From: Asterella californica
Lineage: Eukaryota > Streptophyta > Marchantiopsida > Marchantiales > Aytoniaceae
Assembly: GCA_036924285.1 (NCBI GenBank)
Contig: JAYKYS010000010.1
Coordinates: forward strand, 19,815,001-19,879,000
Reading direction: 5' to 3'
Length of the DNA: 64,000 nt
In this document: positions 34,328 to 45,906 of the stretch, in pieces
Layout of the letters: the number at the start of each line of letters is the position of its first letter
Numbering within the stretch: the stretch's first letter is position 1
The notes under the pieces: model-generated
Told to the model about the DNA's origin: nothing
What the model saw: only the letters and a program-made list of their open reading frames with translations
The model's database searches: none
Made by a program: the position numbers and the translations under genes

Positions 34328-35516
34328 TGTCAAGGAGAGTCCTTCTCAAGAAGGACAAGCCTTTTGACTGTGGTCGATTGCGGGTAGAGATAGAGATTGA
34401 ACAAGAAAACAAGAGCCAACTAGCTCGTCCATAATGGTTGAAGTCTCTCACAGAGACTATACTCTGACTATAGATCACTTACTGCTCAACAAGATCAGCC
34501 ACCAGAAGACATATCCACTTCCATACACAACAAATAGATGAAATCTGAACTCTAAATGCTTTTTTTCTCTTCTGGAGACACTTAATAGTCCTCCACAGAC
34601 GTCAATTAGACACAATAGGACCTCCTTACGTTTATCACAGCAGATCACTCCCAAGCAGTCAATTCTCACTCAACTGATCTTCTCCCATCCCTCAGATAGC
34701 ATATTGCCTCCCAAAAGACTACAATTGGTGAAGATCTGAACCCTCAACGCCTTGTATCCCTTCTTGCAACATAACGAGTGCTACTATATGTAGTGTCTCA
34801 AGATTTCTCCTTTAGCCCATTTAGCATAAAAGATATCGTTCTCATAGAGGATTTACACAAGTATCGATGCTCTAAGTTCTAAGATCTGTTCAAACACACA
34901 AACACACGGGTTTTATCTAGAAATCCCGTCTTCTCACAAAACCACATGTCTTCCAGACTCCTCAGAAGGTGCCTTGGATCCAAACAAACAACTACTACTT
35001 AAAATATCACATAACTACTCACTGGGAAACTCGAGAAGACACTTCTTGTTTCCAGGTCACGGCTTTCAGTCTTCTCACGACAGTCTTCCCGAAGCAATTC
35101 TCGGCTTCCGGGAGTTCAATTCGGCTTCTCACACCTCCAGAAGACTGCTCTTGCTTCGTAGACGTTAAATTATCACTGTCTATCACACATTGCTCTTCCA
35201 ATTTCCAACGGGGTTAGATCGATCACAGGATGTATGCCCCATGTAGCTTTCTCAGGCTTTTGTCTATGAAAACGGTCTTCCTGCAGCACTACAACGACAT
35301 TCACCTTCACGGAAGCTCAATAGAAGTCTTGGAAGCTCACTAGAAAAAGATAGGAAGATGAGGAAGAAGAGAAAATCCAAACAAGAAGAAACAAGATGAA
35401 ATAAGAAATTAAGACTCTGACAGGCTTCTAGTCCGAATCCTGACTAACAAGCCATCTTTGCTAGTAATAATTTGGGAAAGAAGACCACAAATAGACGTAC
35501 AGTTGCACAGTCTTCT
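34328..35516 (-). repeat. presumed 5' LTR of element D, truncated at the inversion junction
   Basis: Starts at TGTCAAGGAGAGTCCTTCTC, homologous to the LTR end of element A (TGTCGTGGCGAGAGTCTTTC). No partner LTR is present, so the rest is inferred by position. The part right of about 34,900 is GTCTTC-rich and may be other relict sequence. No gene is supported in this stretch. Confidence 0.45.
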
Positions 35517-35836
35517 ACCTGGAGACCAAAGTGATGGACGATAGATCACACTTTGCTAGGATCCGTAGTCCGGATGATAGACGTTCTGTACAATTTCTGA
35601 TTGTCAGGACAAACCACGAGCGAAATAGACAGACCTTGAGAGATTCTCTTATTTGTAGAGGTAATGTTTTCAGAACTCACTCTTGTAAAACTCCCATCTT
35701 ACAAGACAAGGGTGAAAGATCTAGGACTACCATGATCTCGCTTGAGCAGCCTAAGGGATCACAAGGGGTTATGCAGAGACTGCTCAAGATTCTGAGAGTG
35801 TATATGAGGTACCAAGTTGGAGATTTGGTTTGTTGA
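35517..35836 (+). pseudogene. protease 3' half of split element D
   Basis: The plus strand reads LETKVMDDRSHFARIRSPDD and continues RRSVQFLIVRT and ERNRQTLRDSL. It aligns with the part of element A's protease that immediately follows the point where the minus-strand half stops (31,907). The two halves therefore meet inside one gene but lie on opposite strands. Confidence 0.8.
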
Positions 35837-36365
35837 GTTTGAGTCTAGATGATCGGAGTGAGTTTACAAGAGTAGAAGATTTGACTATAAAGAGTAGAAG
35901 ACAGATGGAGAGACGTGTAGTTGATTTGCATTATATAAGAGCTCTGAGGGAAGATGAAATGGTTTCTGGTGTGTACGAGGAATTTGTCGATGTACGATAG
36001 TTTATTCGTTGGTTAGATGATGTAGATAAGATGGTAGAACAGATGGGAGGTAGAGTGATCTCCATCCAATCTCATGAAGTCCATGAGGAGATTGTCTCGT
36101 ACTTGCAGTATCGTCCTCATTCGAGACTAGAGAAAGGATGGAAGGATGTAGTTTGCTGATATGGCTCTCGTCAGGAAGCAAAAGTGCACGTTAAATATAA
36201 AGCTGTAGCGAGGAAGGTGAAGTCAGTAGCGACCTAATTATCTGTTGATTCACAACATCATATAGAATTAGTCGTCATTGAGCATATACTTAGAAATCAT
36301 GCACAAATATGACATCAGTTTACTAGGAGACACTCGTACAACCCCAAATAGGAGGGGGTGGTTTC

Positions 36366-37166
36366 TTGACTGAAGTAGAGAAGAAGGCTTTTGAGCAGAT
36401 GATTATTAGCCATGATAGAGCGTTTTCCTTCTCAGCTGAGGAGATTGATTGTGTGGATCCTAGTGTGATAGCTCCGATGGTTATCTTCACTGTTCCTCAC
36501 GTACCTTGGAACTTGAAGTCGATTCTAGTCCCTCGTGTCTTGTTGCCGAAGCTCATTGAGGTATTGAAGGAGAAGATGCAGATGGGTATTCTTGAGCCAT
36601 CCATAACTCTGTACTCTAGCCGATGGTTCACGGTGCCTAAGAAGTCAAAGGCTTTGCGCTTTATCCAAGACTTGTAGCCTGCTAACAACATCACGATTCG
36701 AAACGTGAGGACAAGACCAGTGGTTGATGAAGTAGCTAAGACGTTTGCTGGGAGGTCGGTCTATTATATCAGAAGTTTTTTTTTATGTTATGATTAGTTT
36801 CAACTTGTCTTGGAGAGTAGAGACTTGACTACCATGCACACACCTTTGGGATTGATGCGGATGTGTATTCTTCCTTAGGAGGCGACAAACTCAATAGCAC
36901 ATATGCAGAACGCGATGCATAAGATGTTACGAGATTTTGTAGCTGAGGTCACTATCTCATTTCTCGATGATATTCTTATGAAAGGTTGTCCGGTGGAAGA
37001 CAAAGACAAGACTATGACTTTCGACGGTTGTAGAAACTTTATAGCAGATTATATTCAAGACGTGGGCCGGATTCTAACACGTCTGGAGGAAGTGCACCTC
37101 ACTCTGTCAGGTACTGAGTCTCGTTTTGAAATGTCCGAGATTATTGATGGTTGGTTATTTGTGTGA
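36366..37166 (+). pseudogene. reverse transcriptase of split element D
   Basis: 36,366-36,677 gives the pre-RT and finger region (FSFSAEEIDCVDPSVIAPM, ILVPRVLLPKLIEVLKEK, ILEPSITLYSSRWFTVPKK). 36,680-36,900 is frameshifted with stops (FAGRSVYYI, LESRDLTTMHTPLGLMRM). 36,903-37,166 gives HMQNAMHKMLRDFV and the active-site box ISFLDDILMKG. The strand is opposite to the gag half at 32.7-34.1 kb. Confidence 0.85.
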
Positions 37167-37787
37167 CACACTTGGAAGAAGACCGAACCCAGAGAAAATA
37201 GATGCTATAGCAAAGATAGTAGAGTGTACCATTATCACTGAGATTTGATGTTTTTTGGGAGCTTGTGTGTTCTTTCGCTTGAGTATTCCTCATTATGCAC
37301 ACGTTGCCGAGCCTCTGTATGCGCTTCTGAGAAAATGGAAGAGGTTTACTTGACAATAAGAACATCATGAGACGATAGAATAGCTGAAGGAGATTCTGAA
37401 GTCTCCACCTGTACTGTACTAAGGAGACGTAACTATGAGAGAGAGAGATTTATGATACTAACTGTGGACACGAGTCCAAAAACGATTGGATGGACAGTTG
37501 GTCAAGAAGATGCAGATGATGTGCGGTTTGTTTATAGATTTGAAGCTCGAATCTTGACAGACAAATAACGTAACTATCCTCAAGTAAAACGTGAACTGTG
37601 AGGAGTCCTTATTGCTATGAAGGTAGATCGGGAGTTCTTGATTGGTGCTCATGTGGTTTTTGAAAAAAGATTATTTATCTTTGCTTGGTATGATAGCAAA
37701 CAACAATACTCCAGACATAACAATGCTGAGATGGATTGTTTACATCCGGAGTTTGAACCCTGAGATGAAATACATAGCTTGCGATAC
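37167..37787 (+). pseudogene. RT thumb and RNase H of split element D, 3' truncated
   Basis: Remnants of the RT connection (SIPHYAHVAEPLYALLRK) and RNase H (LTVDTSPKTIGWTVGQEDAD, REFLIGAHVVFE, YIRSLNPEMKYIA), with several stops. Similarity ends abruptly at about 37,787, where sequence like an unrelated LTR begins. Integrase is missing. Confidence 0.8.
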
Positions 37788-39243
37788 TTTGAAATTTTCA
37801 CAAATTTTTCAATGCGCTATGAGCGGACCTCATCCTAATTGGACCAGTATTTCTTTTGGACTCAAAGTCATAAAACTTTGTTTTGGTCAAAAGATATGAT
37901 TGAAAATCTATCGTTAGAAAGCTCCAAATCAGCTAAAACTTGACCGAGTACACAATCTACACCTTCTGAACAAGATAGACTTTAGGACTGGTCGATAGAT
38001 TTTAAGGAAAGATCGATACTTCTAAAAAAACAATCTAAGAAAAGAGAGTGAATAGACAGGAAATAAAATAGAAATGCGATAAGAGAGTCTCTATGTATAT
38101 ATTGTGGAGATGAATATAAAAGAAACACTAATGGTGGGTTAGACCTCTAACTTACACCTTCACCGGAGAAGGTGATGCGTTGCGGTCCACACCTAACTCT
38201 CCTACTTCTCATTTTCAAAATTGGTTGCTTTCCGAATTTCGGCCTCTGCTGTCCGGATTCATCTCCGTCGATTCTTATCAAATTTCGGAATTCTCAAAAG
38301 ACTGTCGGTAGTTTCCTAACTAAACGTCGGAACCCCCCCAGCCCTGATCTCAACTTGAACAGTGGCTTAATGATTGTGAATTCCATGCTCAGATCTGTCA
38401 AATGACTCAATAGCTACCTGATGGAACGTAGACTACCGTACACTGTTGCATATTAAGAACCTGAACGGCTTCTCCAGGAATAGCGATCACCTGAACATAC
38501 AAACGATGATTATAGCACATTCCGGAGGGGGACTCTGCGGTAACGCTGTAAGAGAGAATCGTGCAGCGATCCCATGCATGCAAGCCCAAGGGATTGATGT
38601 GTGATGCCAGCCCTGCATGCACGTGCACGTCTTTGATTGACATTTGAAGGTTCCGCCGACGTCAATCCATGGCCACATCAAGGCGGAGACTGGCGACAAT
38701 TTCTCTGCACAACCGAGTCCACTGTTCTGAAATTCATGCTGCTGTAATCAAAACGTTTATCTTTTTTCTAAAGACAAGCTAAGTTAGAGCATGATCTCAG
38801 ATGACAAAGAGTAGAATCTGGGGCGCTCAAGCCTCTGACGGAGTCACTTCCCGAACGTTAAGGTGACAGACCTGTTATTGGCAATCAACTTTCATCGGTA
38901 AGAAGGATAATCGTCGATCACGCGGTCCTAAAGAAATGGTAGAATGAGGGATGGCAGTATAATAAATGGACTTCTGATTTAATTTCCACTTGGTGGTTTC
39001 GCAGAAGAAGCAAGTGAGGAACAGTACCAAGTTCATGTTACCACATACCGCAGCAAGCTTCGGTACTGGACGTGTGTATATATACATAGACATATCGAAC
39101 AGCCTGCAAAGTCGTAGGAAACTCCAAAGTATCACTCGAAATCTATCTGGAATATCAATAGATCTATTGCTGGAAACAGCTATTAATCTGGAAGCGCAAT
39201 ATAGGCCCAAAGTGACACGTATATACATATTAGACTGTCAATA
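37788..39243. other. non-coding stretch
   Basis: 37,788-38,060 looks like LTR-type sequence. Minus-strand ATG-to-stop frames of 78 codons (38,643-38,407) and 117 codons (39,228-38,875) exist but have no recognisable domain. The second begins right behind the stop of the membrane-protein gene, in what should be its 3' UTR. Neither is accepted as a gene. Confidence 0.45.
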
Positions 39244-39900
39244 TCAACGAGAGATATGAAGCTCGGAACCAGATCGTGCAGAGAGTAGCACGTGACCATG
39301 ATGAGCACGAGAAGGAGATCCAAAGCTAGTTGAACTTGAAATCGGACTTGCTGGGTGTATCTCAAGAGGTGAAGAGCCAGACGAGTCCCGTGGATTAGTG
39401 TCATCATAACTTGTACTGGCGATTGATGTGTACAGTTCTTCGACTCTTAGTCTGTGCGCAGCAGCCTCCTCCTCCTCAGCAGCGGCTGCAGCAATGGCTG
39501 CAGCTCTTCTCCGTGATTCCTGTCTTTCTTCATAAACAAGTTGTCTCTCTCTGTACTCTTCAAGAATTGGTGGAGAGTATACGAAGAGATACTCATACCA
39601 CTTGTTTGCAGCACATACGATGGCAACAGCGCTGATTATGAAGGCTAGACTTATGACCACAGTGTTGATTCCGAGCAAGCTGGGAGTGTCGTGTGGCAAG
39701 CCTGAAGGCGCTGGTGCTGAACCTGGTGTCGAGGGAACCACCACATGAATATGAGCATACTTGGGTCCGATTCCGATTCCGAGTTTTATGTTTTGATTCT
39801 TCCATGGCTGACATGATGGTCCGCTGAGAGACGGTGCTCGAGCCGCAGCGCCCGACGGAGACGGGGATGATATATGGCTGACAACTTCATTACGGTCCAT
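39244..39900 (-). CDS. single-pass membrane protein, unrecognised
   Basis: An uninterrupted 218-aa frame with a genuine ATG (39,900) and TGA. Residues 1-75 are Ser/Pro/Gly-rich. Residues about 76-104 form one strong hydrophobic helix (GINTVVISLAFIISAVAIVC), followed by an aromatic patch (KWYEYLFVYSPP). A highly charged helical segment with an Arg cluster, an Ala run and a Glu run (RRRAAAIAAAAAEEEEAAAH) looks like coiled coil, and a Ser-rich tail ends the protein. This layout suggests a type I or tail-exposed membrane protein with a cytosolic coiled coil, but I know no family. A TATA-like CATATATTG lies about 170 bp upstream on the minus strand. GC content and absence of stops differ from the surrounding decayed DNA, which supports a real gene. 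An intron-containing longer gene is possible. Confidence 0.6.
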   Translation of the reverse strand: MDRNEVVSHISSPSPSGAAARAPSLSGPSCQPWKNQNIKLGIGIGPKYAHIHVVVPSTPGSAPAPSGLPHDTPSLLGINTVVISLAFIISAVAIVCAANKWYEYLFVYSPPILEEYRERQLVYEERQESRRRAAAIAAAAAEEEEAAAHRLRVEELYTSIASTSYDDTNPRDSSGSSPLEIHPASPISSSTSFGSPSRAHHGHVLLSARSGSELHISR

Positions 39901-41017
39901 GCCTGAATACAGCGGCCGAAACTCTCATGAGCGATCCTTGTGGTCAGATCCAGTCAGTGTTTCTGAAACTAAACATAACATTCCAGTTTACATATGCTTA
40001 ATACTTGCATGAGTTTCGTGTCGAAATTCCGAAACCGACACCGGCATCACGGAGAAGACTCTGAGATGGAAGCAATATATGAGCATGATTTCTCAATTAT
40101 CATGGTAGACAGTACCACTTAAACGTTCATCTGCAAAACTTGGAAGAGAATTCCCGAGTTTGCAGATTCCCTCATGATACTAGCCTGAGAGTACGCACAC
40201 TTCCGCTCCGCGTGAGTCTGAACAGCCGGCTTCACATGCTCGATGCGAAGTAAACGTCGGTTGATTTGGCATGGAAAGAGCATGATAGGGCATGCAAGAA
40301 GCGGAACTCATTTCAAGTTTGTACTCAGTCTGAATCGGCTCCTGCTTCCTGGGACGATTGCGGAACAAGTTCTTCTCTTGTGATGCAGACACGATCAAGA
40401 AAGGACACCTGTCCATGGATAACATTCTCCGCCCGCGCTTCACAAATTTGAATCACTATGCTCTGGAAGTTCGGATGCGTGCATCAGAGCGTGATGAGCG
40501 ACAGACGGACATGCTGTACTGTAGCAGACTGTAGTGCTGTAAGGTACTGTAGCGAATTATTCTGATCATGACAAAACACAGTAGCTATAGACTGACCGGA
40601 GATAACAAGCTTAGCCTAGCTAATGCCCAAGATGAATTTAGCCGGCATGTAAGAAAAGACATCCAACATTCTAGAATTGCCCGTGTTCAAGATAATAAGG
40701 CACATTTTTGATATAATAAGGCACTTTTTTGACGCCAATTGTTTGTTTGGGTGAGATCAAATCTCCTCGGGAAATAGACATTTTACTACTGTAGTCGAGA
40801 GATTGTGATCGCCGCCGTGGCGCGACCGTCTATTGTGTCAAAGTTGTCTTCCTGCGTAAGCATCCCGTTTATGCTTTCTGACTGCGTGTGATCCACAGGG
40901 CAGGGTAGTTGAGGGTGGGAACTAAAGCACGTAGGTAACCCCTTAAAACATTCTATCTGAACTCAATTTCTATAGAGTTCTTTGTAATGATGTCACGCCT
41001 AGCTTGCTGGTCCGGCC

Positions 41018-41058
41018 CTCGGCCTGGTAAGTCCAGGTCGGGAGTTCAACCCCGGCGG
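41018..41058 (+). repeat. tRNA-like SINE head, copy 2
   Basis: An A-box-like TAGCTTGCTGG (41,000-41,010) is followed by CTCGGCCTGGTAAGTCCAGG and a B-box-like GAGTTCAACCCC, then GGCGG. It is the closest relative of copy 1 at 17,301. Confidence 0.5.
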
Positions 41059-41115
41059 ATAGTTGTAAAATACAAACAGTTTATGAAAGAAAAATTTTTG
41101 TTGAAAATTGTTCCC

Positions 41116-41216
41116 AAAAAAATGAACTATAACGAAATAAAAAGAACCAAAAAATGAACTATAACAAAATAAAAAGAAGCAAAGACTGTTCCAAAAAATA
41201 AACTATAACAAAATTA
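41116..41216. repeat. A-rich tandem repeat, three units
   Basis: AATGAACTATAAC or AATAAACTATAAC at 41,121, 41,153 and 41,197, each followed by AAAAT(A)AA. It may be the A-rich tail region behind the SINE head at 41,018. Confidence 0.6.
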
Positions 41217-42527
41217 AACAAGGCGCTACGCATGCAATGGCATTGCGAGGACTATGCGTTTGCAAGACCTCATAATCCTAGAAAGTGAAATTTGTGAAAG
41301 TGAATCTTAAAAGTCAAATCCATTTCACTTCACGAGTCTTAGAAAGTGATATATGTGAAAATGTAATTCTAGAGATGTGGATAAATGTTAAAAGAATGAT
41401 GAAGATTAATATACTCTTTGAAAGCTATGATAAGATTATCTTAGGATACAAAAAGAAATAGTTTATAATTTTATGTAAGTCACAATAAGCATCTTTCGAC
41501 ATGTCTTCATATACTAGTAGTAACATGTCTGCATCATTTATGCAAATATATACTTGTGAAGCTTTGTATCATTTTGAGGATAGTAATCCTAAGAATCTAG
41601 AATGTATGATAATGTAGAAGTTTATGAATCTTTGGACCGATTCGAAGATAGTGATCAGTTACAACTGCAGAAAAAAATATTTATAATATTGTGGAGATTA
41701 GGAAGGACAATTTTAGATTGTGTTATTACGGACATTTCAAAATATATGGAAGTTAAGAAAGATACATAAATGACATTGTGCTAGTTTTCAGTTTGTGTAT
41801 GATGTAATTATTGTTAGAAAATATGAAGGAGTATGTGATGTCATAATTGTTAAAATTAGCATTAATTCGATGCATATGAATTTATATTTGAATGATTCGA
41901 ATGATGAGTGTATGAAAAAAAAATAGACTAATTTGTTTAGCTACATGAGAATATATTAACATATGATGATTTTGAAATAAAATATATATAATAAAGAATT
42001 TGAGAGATGTTGTGAAGATTATGTACATTGGAGTATCGATAATATATAAAATATACAAGAAATGTATAAAATGATTTGAATCTTGAGGTCGTCTTGAGAG
42101 CAATGATGAATCGTAACTGCGAAACAAAATATTTGGAATATTATGGATGTTAGAATGAGCATGTTTATATTATATTGAACAGTTGTGGATGCATACATTT
42201 AAGAATTTTGCAAAGTCAATAGCTCATGACATGATGATGATTTATATTTATATAAGAAATGTTTTTTTCAAAAAACTTACGAAGGAGTACCTTGTTTCGC
42301 AAGTGTTGAAAATCTCTTGAATCTGAAATATATGGTCATGAACATCACTCGTATAGCTCGATTCATGAGTACACGAACAAAGAAAGATTGGATTTGTTTT
42401 TTCACGTAAATGAGAACATATTAACATGTGATGTCTTTTTATAGAGAATAAAAATAAGATCATGATATATCTAATAAACATGTGATGATGAAGAGAGATT
42501 TTCGTATTGAGGAATGTTAGTCCATAT

Positions 42528-43110
42528 TTAATCTAGATTTGATTCGTATTTCGTGGTTAGTTTTGTGAAAGTTGTAAAAAAGTTAAATGAATTCATGAAA
42601 GATGCGAAAGATGCAATTTGATGATCATCAATTTTGAGAAGATCGATATTGAAATCTCCAATGGTTATCGTTGGATAATCCTTATGTATGTTTTGAATAA
42701 TAGTAGTAAAATTGATCAAAAATTCATCGACATGCATACGAGGAGATTTGTATACAACTATGATGTGAATTGCTCGACGAGTTAGAATGTTGAAATCTGC
42801 AGAAATTATTTTCATGTTATGAATTTCAAAAATATTATGCGTCGAGAGTTGCATTGTGTCTCGATATGTTAGTAGCAAACCTCGACTTGTGTGCGTATGT
42901 ATATATTGAAATGTGGAACAGAACTAAGATTTTGTATAAGTGTCTCACTGAAGCACAAAATATCAGATAGTTGTAAATTATGATATGCTCGAACATCAAG
43001 GTGATGTTTTATTAATGATCTTGTATTTAGAAATTGTATGAGCATGTAAGGAGAAGATGAAATATTCATCTGAAGATCATGGATGTGGAATTGCCATGAT
43101 GATTTTAGTT
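42528..43110 (-). pseudogene. EEP (AP-endonuclease-like) domain of the Helentron
   Basis: In the 43,279-42,869 frame the domain starts with FLNTRSLIKHHLDVRAY and the metal-binding region SDILCFSETL (Glu in SET). After a frame change, 42,878-42,528 has VVYKSPRMHVDEFL and TITIGDFNIDLL, where GDFN (42,648-42,659) carries catalytic Asp and Asn. It ends KYESNLD followed by a stop (42,528-42,530) and then IWTN. Homologues read LDH before IWTN, so the catalytic His codon has become a stop. In the family this nuclease is thought to help target nicking. Similar EEP domains also occur in LINE retrotransposons, but the contiguous helicase upstream argues for a Helentron. Confidence 0.8.
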
Positions 43111-43169
43111 TCAACCGTTTCATTTCGAGAGTCACTCTGCTCTCTACAACTATATAACGATGCTCGATC

Positions 43170-44956
43170 AATTGTAATATATATAAGTGTTTAAGATTTT
43201 TCACGCTGGATAATGCAGTGTATGTCAATCCGTGTCGATTTATATACTTGGGACTGAAAGTTACTTGATGCATGGTCAATCCTTGCGATCAATGGATAGT
43301 TCGTGCAGATGTTTGTTGAACAAGGAATAGTGTTCTAGAATTATGTTCTCTGGTATATTTATTGATTGGAAATTGTTGTGAAATTCTCGTAATGGTTGTC
43401 CAAGATGGATTAATGTTATTGGAATACAAATGTTTTTGTTTGTTTCTCGTTTGTGTTCTAATCTTTGGATCAAAGAATTGGATCCAAATGCTTTGATCAT
43501 CGTTATATGTTGTTGTGGACATGAAAGTTCCATCGCTTTCATTTGTGAATCCATCTCGTGTGTTATAATTATAACATAATTCTATTAACATGGTAACTTT
43601 TAGATATAAAATATCGTGTAATCCAATTGTATCTTTTGGATTTATGAATATCTTAAATCTTTAGATATAACAGACGAAAATGATCTTTTGTATGTAATAA
43701 ATATTTGTTCTTATTAGTTATACTAAATATTTGTTGATTATGAAGTTTCGTATCTTTGTTAGTGTAAAATAAATGAGGTATATCGTTTGGTTTGGAATAC
43801 GTTTTTTGATAAGTTGAATTTAGATTATGTAGATCCGAAGATGTTTGTTGGTTGATACGAATACGATTCAAAATTTGTATAAAATTTGTATTGTTCCGAC
43901 GCATAGGTTGAGTCAATTCATAGTGTTTGCAAAATGAAGACCATATGTTAGTGGTAATATTTTGAGAATAAATATTAGATGAATGAAAAATCCATGAATC
44001 TTCAACTGGTTGTACTTGATAAAAGTCACCGCAAACAATTATATCTATGTCATCGAATGAAAGGTTGAAATTCTGAGTTATTTGTTGTAGTCTTTGGTTT
44101 ATGTACGAGAACATTCTTGCATCCACTAGAGAGATTTTGTCTATCACTAATAATCTTAATTGGCTATAATATTTGATGTATTTATCCAGTGGATCTGGAC
44201 TTAATTTTGATACATTCATATCGTAAGAGTCTTTAGGGATTGCTAAAGCACTGTGAATAGTCATTCCTTGTATGTTATATGCAGCTCATCCTGTGTATCC
44301 TATCTTCAAAACTTTTATTTGTTCGAGATCATTACACCTGGATTTATCATCTTCGTATATCCATGACAATCCTTGTATAATTTTTAATAAAGTGAATGTT
44401 TTACCGGTTCCTGCTTCTCTCGTAAGAAATAAATGGATTGGTTCATGCGAAAAGTATTTTTTGTACATATAATCATTGAAGATTAGCTTCTGATGTTGGT
44501 TCAATTGACGTAATTCAGCACAAAATGATTCTATTGATATTAGAGGATCTTTTATCAAGAAATTTTTTTCACGATTCGTAGTCTTAGAAGTACATTTAAG
44601 AGTAGTTCGTTGCATTAAGTCGACATTGTCCAAATCCAAATTGCTTGAATCGTGTTCCGATTCGCTTTGTTCGTTATGATATTCTCTTATTTCTTCAAGT
44701 TCTGCCACCTCATCCTCAAATTTCTTCCAATCTTCGTAACTTCGTCCGTATTGTACTTAAAAGTATACAAATTTTGTAACAATAGAATATGTGATTTATG
44801 TCTATTATATGTATTTTCCCATGTTTCAGTTGAATCTTTAATGTTGTTCTGGTCGTAAAAAAAAGAGACATATAACAGCACTTGCTCTCTGAAATACTCT
44901 TCCGGTTGTTTATATTGGTCGAAACATATCCATCGAACGATTTTAGATTTTCTCAA
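43170..44956 (-). pseudogene. PIF1-like helicase domain of the Helentron
   Basis: Frames 44,956-44,687, 44,708-44,286, 44,264-43,653 and 43,279-42,869. The motifs in order: Walker A LTREAGTGKTFTLLK (about 44,395), motif Ia MTIHSALAIPK, Walker B LLVIDKISLVDARMF (44,136-44,138 encodes Lys where PIF1 helicases have the catalytic Glu of DEIS), motif III CGDFYQVQPV, ELTQPMRRNN, and motif VI GLTYTALSSVKNLKHLYI (43,205-43,207 is Ser where SR(V) has the Arg). The helicase would unwind DNA 5'-3' during rolling-circle transposition. Two key residues are changed and there are frameshifts at about 44,270 and between 43,653 and 43,280. Confidence 0.88.
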
Positions 44957-44965
44957 TATTCTATT

Positions 44966-45906
44966 TTACGAAGTATTAAACTTGACCACGAATTCTATCA
45001 AATTCAGCGAATTTGTTTGCAGACGTTGCAGGCGTCGTACATACTTATCTATGATGGATGGCAATCTTATGTTTGTTGAAGAATCATCTTCAAAAGATAG
45101 CTGTTTGGCACTTTTGAGGAGGAAGGTTCGATCAGATGGACTACTAGTATCTATGAACTGAAAGGAGAGAGAAGCATGATACAAAGGTAATTTTAATATT
45201 GTATAGATGGCTAACTGAGCCGAAACTTGTCTGGAATTCAAGAATGCATTGTCTAAGTTTTGTATTCGTGTGGTTACTTCTTGATTATCCTCAGTACATT
45301 TATTGTTAATTTTCTTCATCTCATTCGTTATTGTATTGTCTACTTTTGTTAGATATGATGTACAATATTGTGCCGTAGCATGTGGATCCAACACGTATTG
45401 ACAATCTGTGTTGGCTTGCCAAATTGAAGCAGCATTTTTCCAGAAGGAATTAATGTAAATATCGATTGGATGACGTTTGAGATATATGAAAGGTTTTGAT
45501 AAAGAATATCTTAAAGCTAATATTTAAGTTTCACACGTAAGTTCTAAATGTTAAAGATACGGATCGCAGTTCATCTCCATTCTAGTTTTGAAAGAAGAAA
45601 TGATGTTTTAAATTTTAATCGATTTAAGTTTTATATCTCTCATCGAGTTCATCGTTAGTTAAAGGATATAATACTATTGTTTTTAACATGAGATGTCATG
45701 GAAATCAAAATCGACAAGAAAAAGAAGATTTTTTTTGTAGCAAGTATTTGTGTGATGATGAGTTTGACATTTGATCATCTCTTCGCTCAATAAGTGACGA
45801 TCAGTAGAAATGTACTCGTCTATGAAAGTTGTTATTGATTCATCAAGATCTATCTTGAAAATAGGAGCATTTTTTATCCACAGTAGTCCGTGATCATGTG
45901 GACCGC
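44966..45906 (-). pseudogene. Rep (HUH nuclease) domain, C-terminal part
   Basis: Right after the gypsy insertion the minus strand reads SGPHDHGLLWIKNAPIFKID, containing the HUH motif PHDHG (45,887-45,901). The Rep continuation follows: IDEYISTD, a zinc-binding HHHTNTCYKK segment, then LALRYSLSKPFIYLKRHPID, DPHATAQYCTSYLTK and NSRQVSAQLAIY with LKLPLYHASL. QYCTSYLTK (45,344-45,367) fits the Y-x3-Y-x2-K catalytic tyrosine motif of Helitron Rep. HUH Rep would nick and rejoin the transposon ends through the tyrosine. There are frameshifts between 45,540 and 45,720. Confidence 0.85.

Larger units (their letters stand above)
39901..42527. other. intergenic DNA, increasingly AT-rich toward the Helentron
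   Basis: The first ~600 bp is the presumptive promoter of the membrane-protein gene. A CTGTAG cluster lies at about 40,514-40,552 and a SINE-like head at 41,018. Short A-rich tandem repeats follow at 41,116-41,216, then AT-rich sequence which may include the Helentron 3' untranslated part. No gene is supported; several open frames on both strands start with non-ATG codons. Confidence 0.5.

Noticed and set aside
38875..39228. 117-codon minus-strand ATG frame behind the membrane-protein gene
   Set aside because: It starts 16 bp after the upstream stop in the presumed 3' UTR and has no domain; eukaryotic genes are not normally read this way.
42528..43110. LINE endonuclease domain
   Set aside because: The nuclease follows the helicase motif VI without a gap and no LINE reverse transcriptase is nearby. 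A Helentron C-terminus explains it better.
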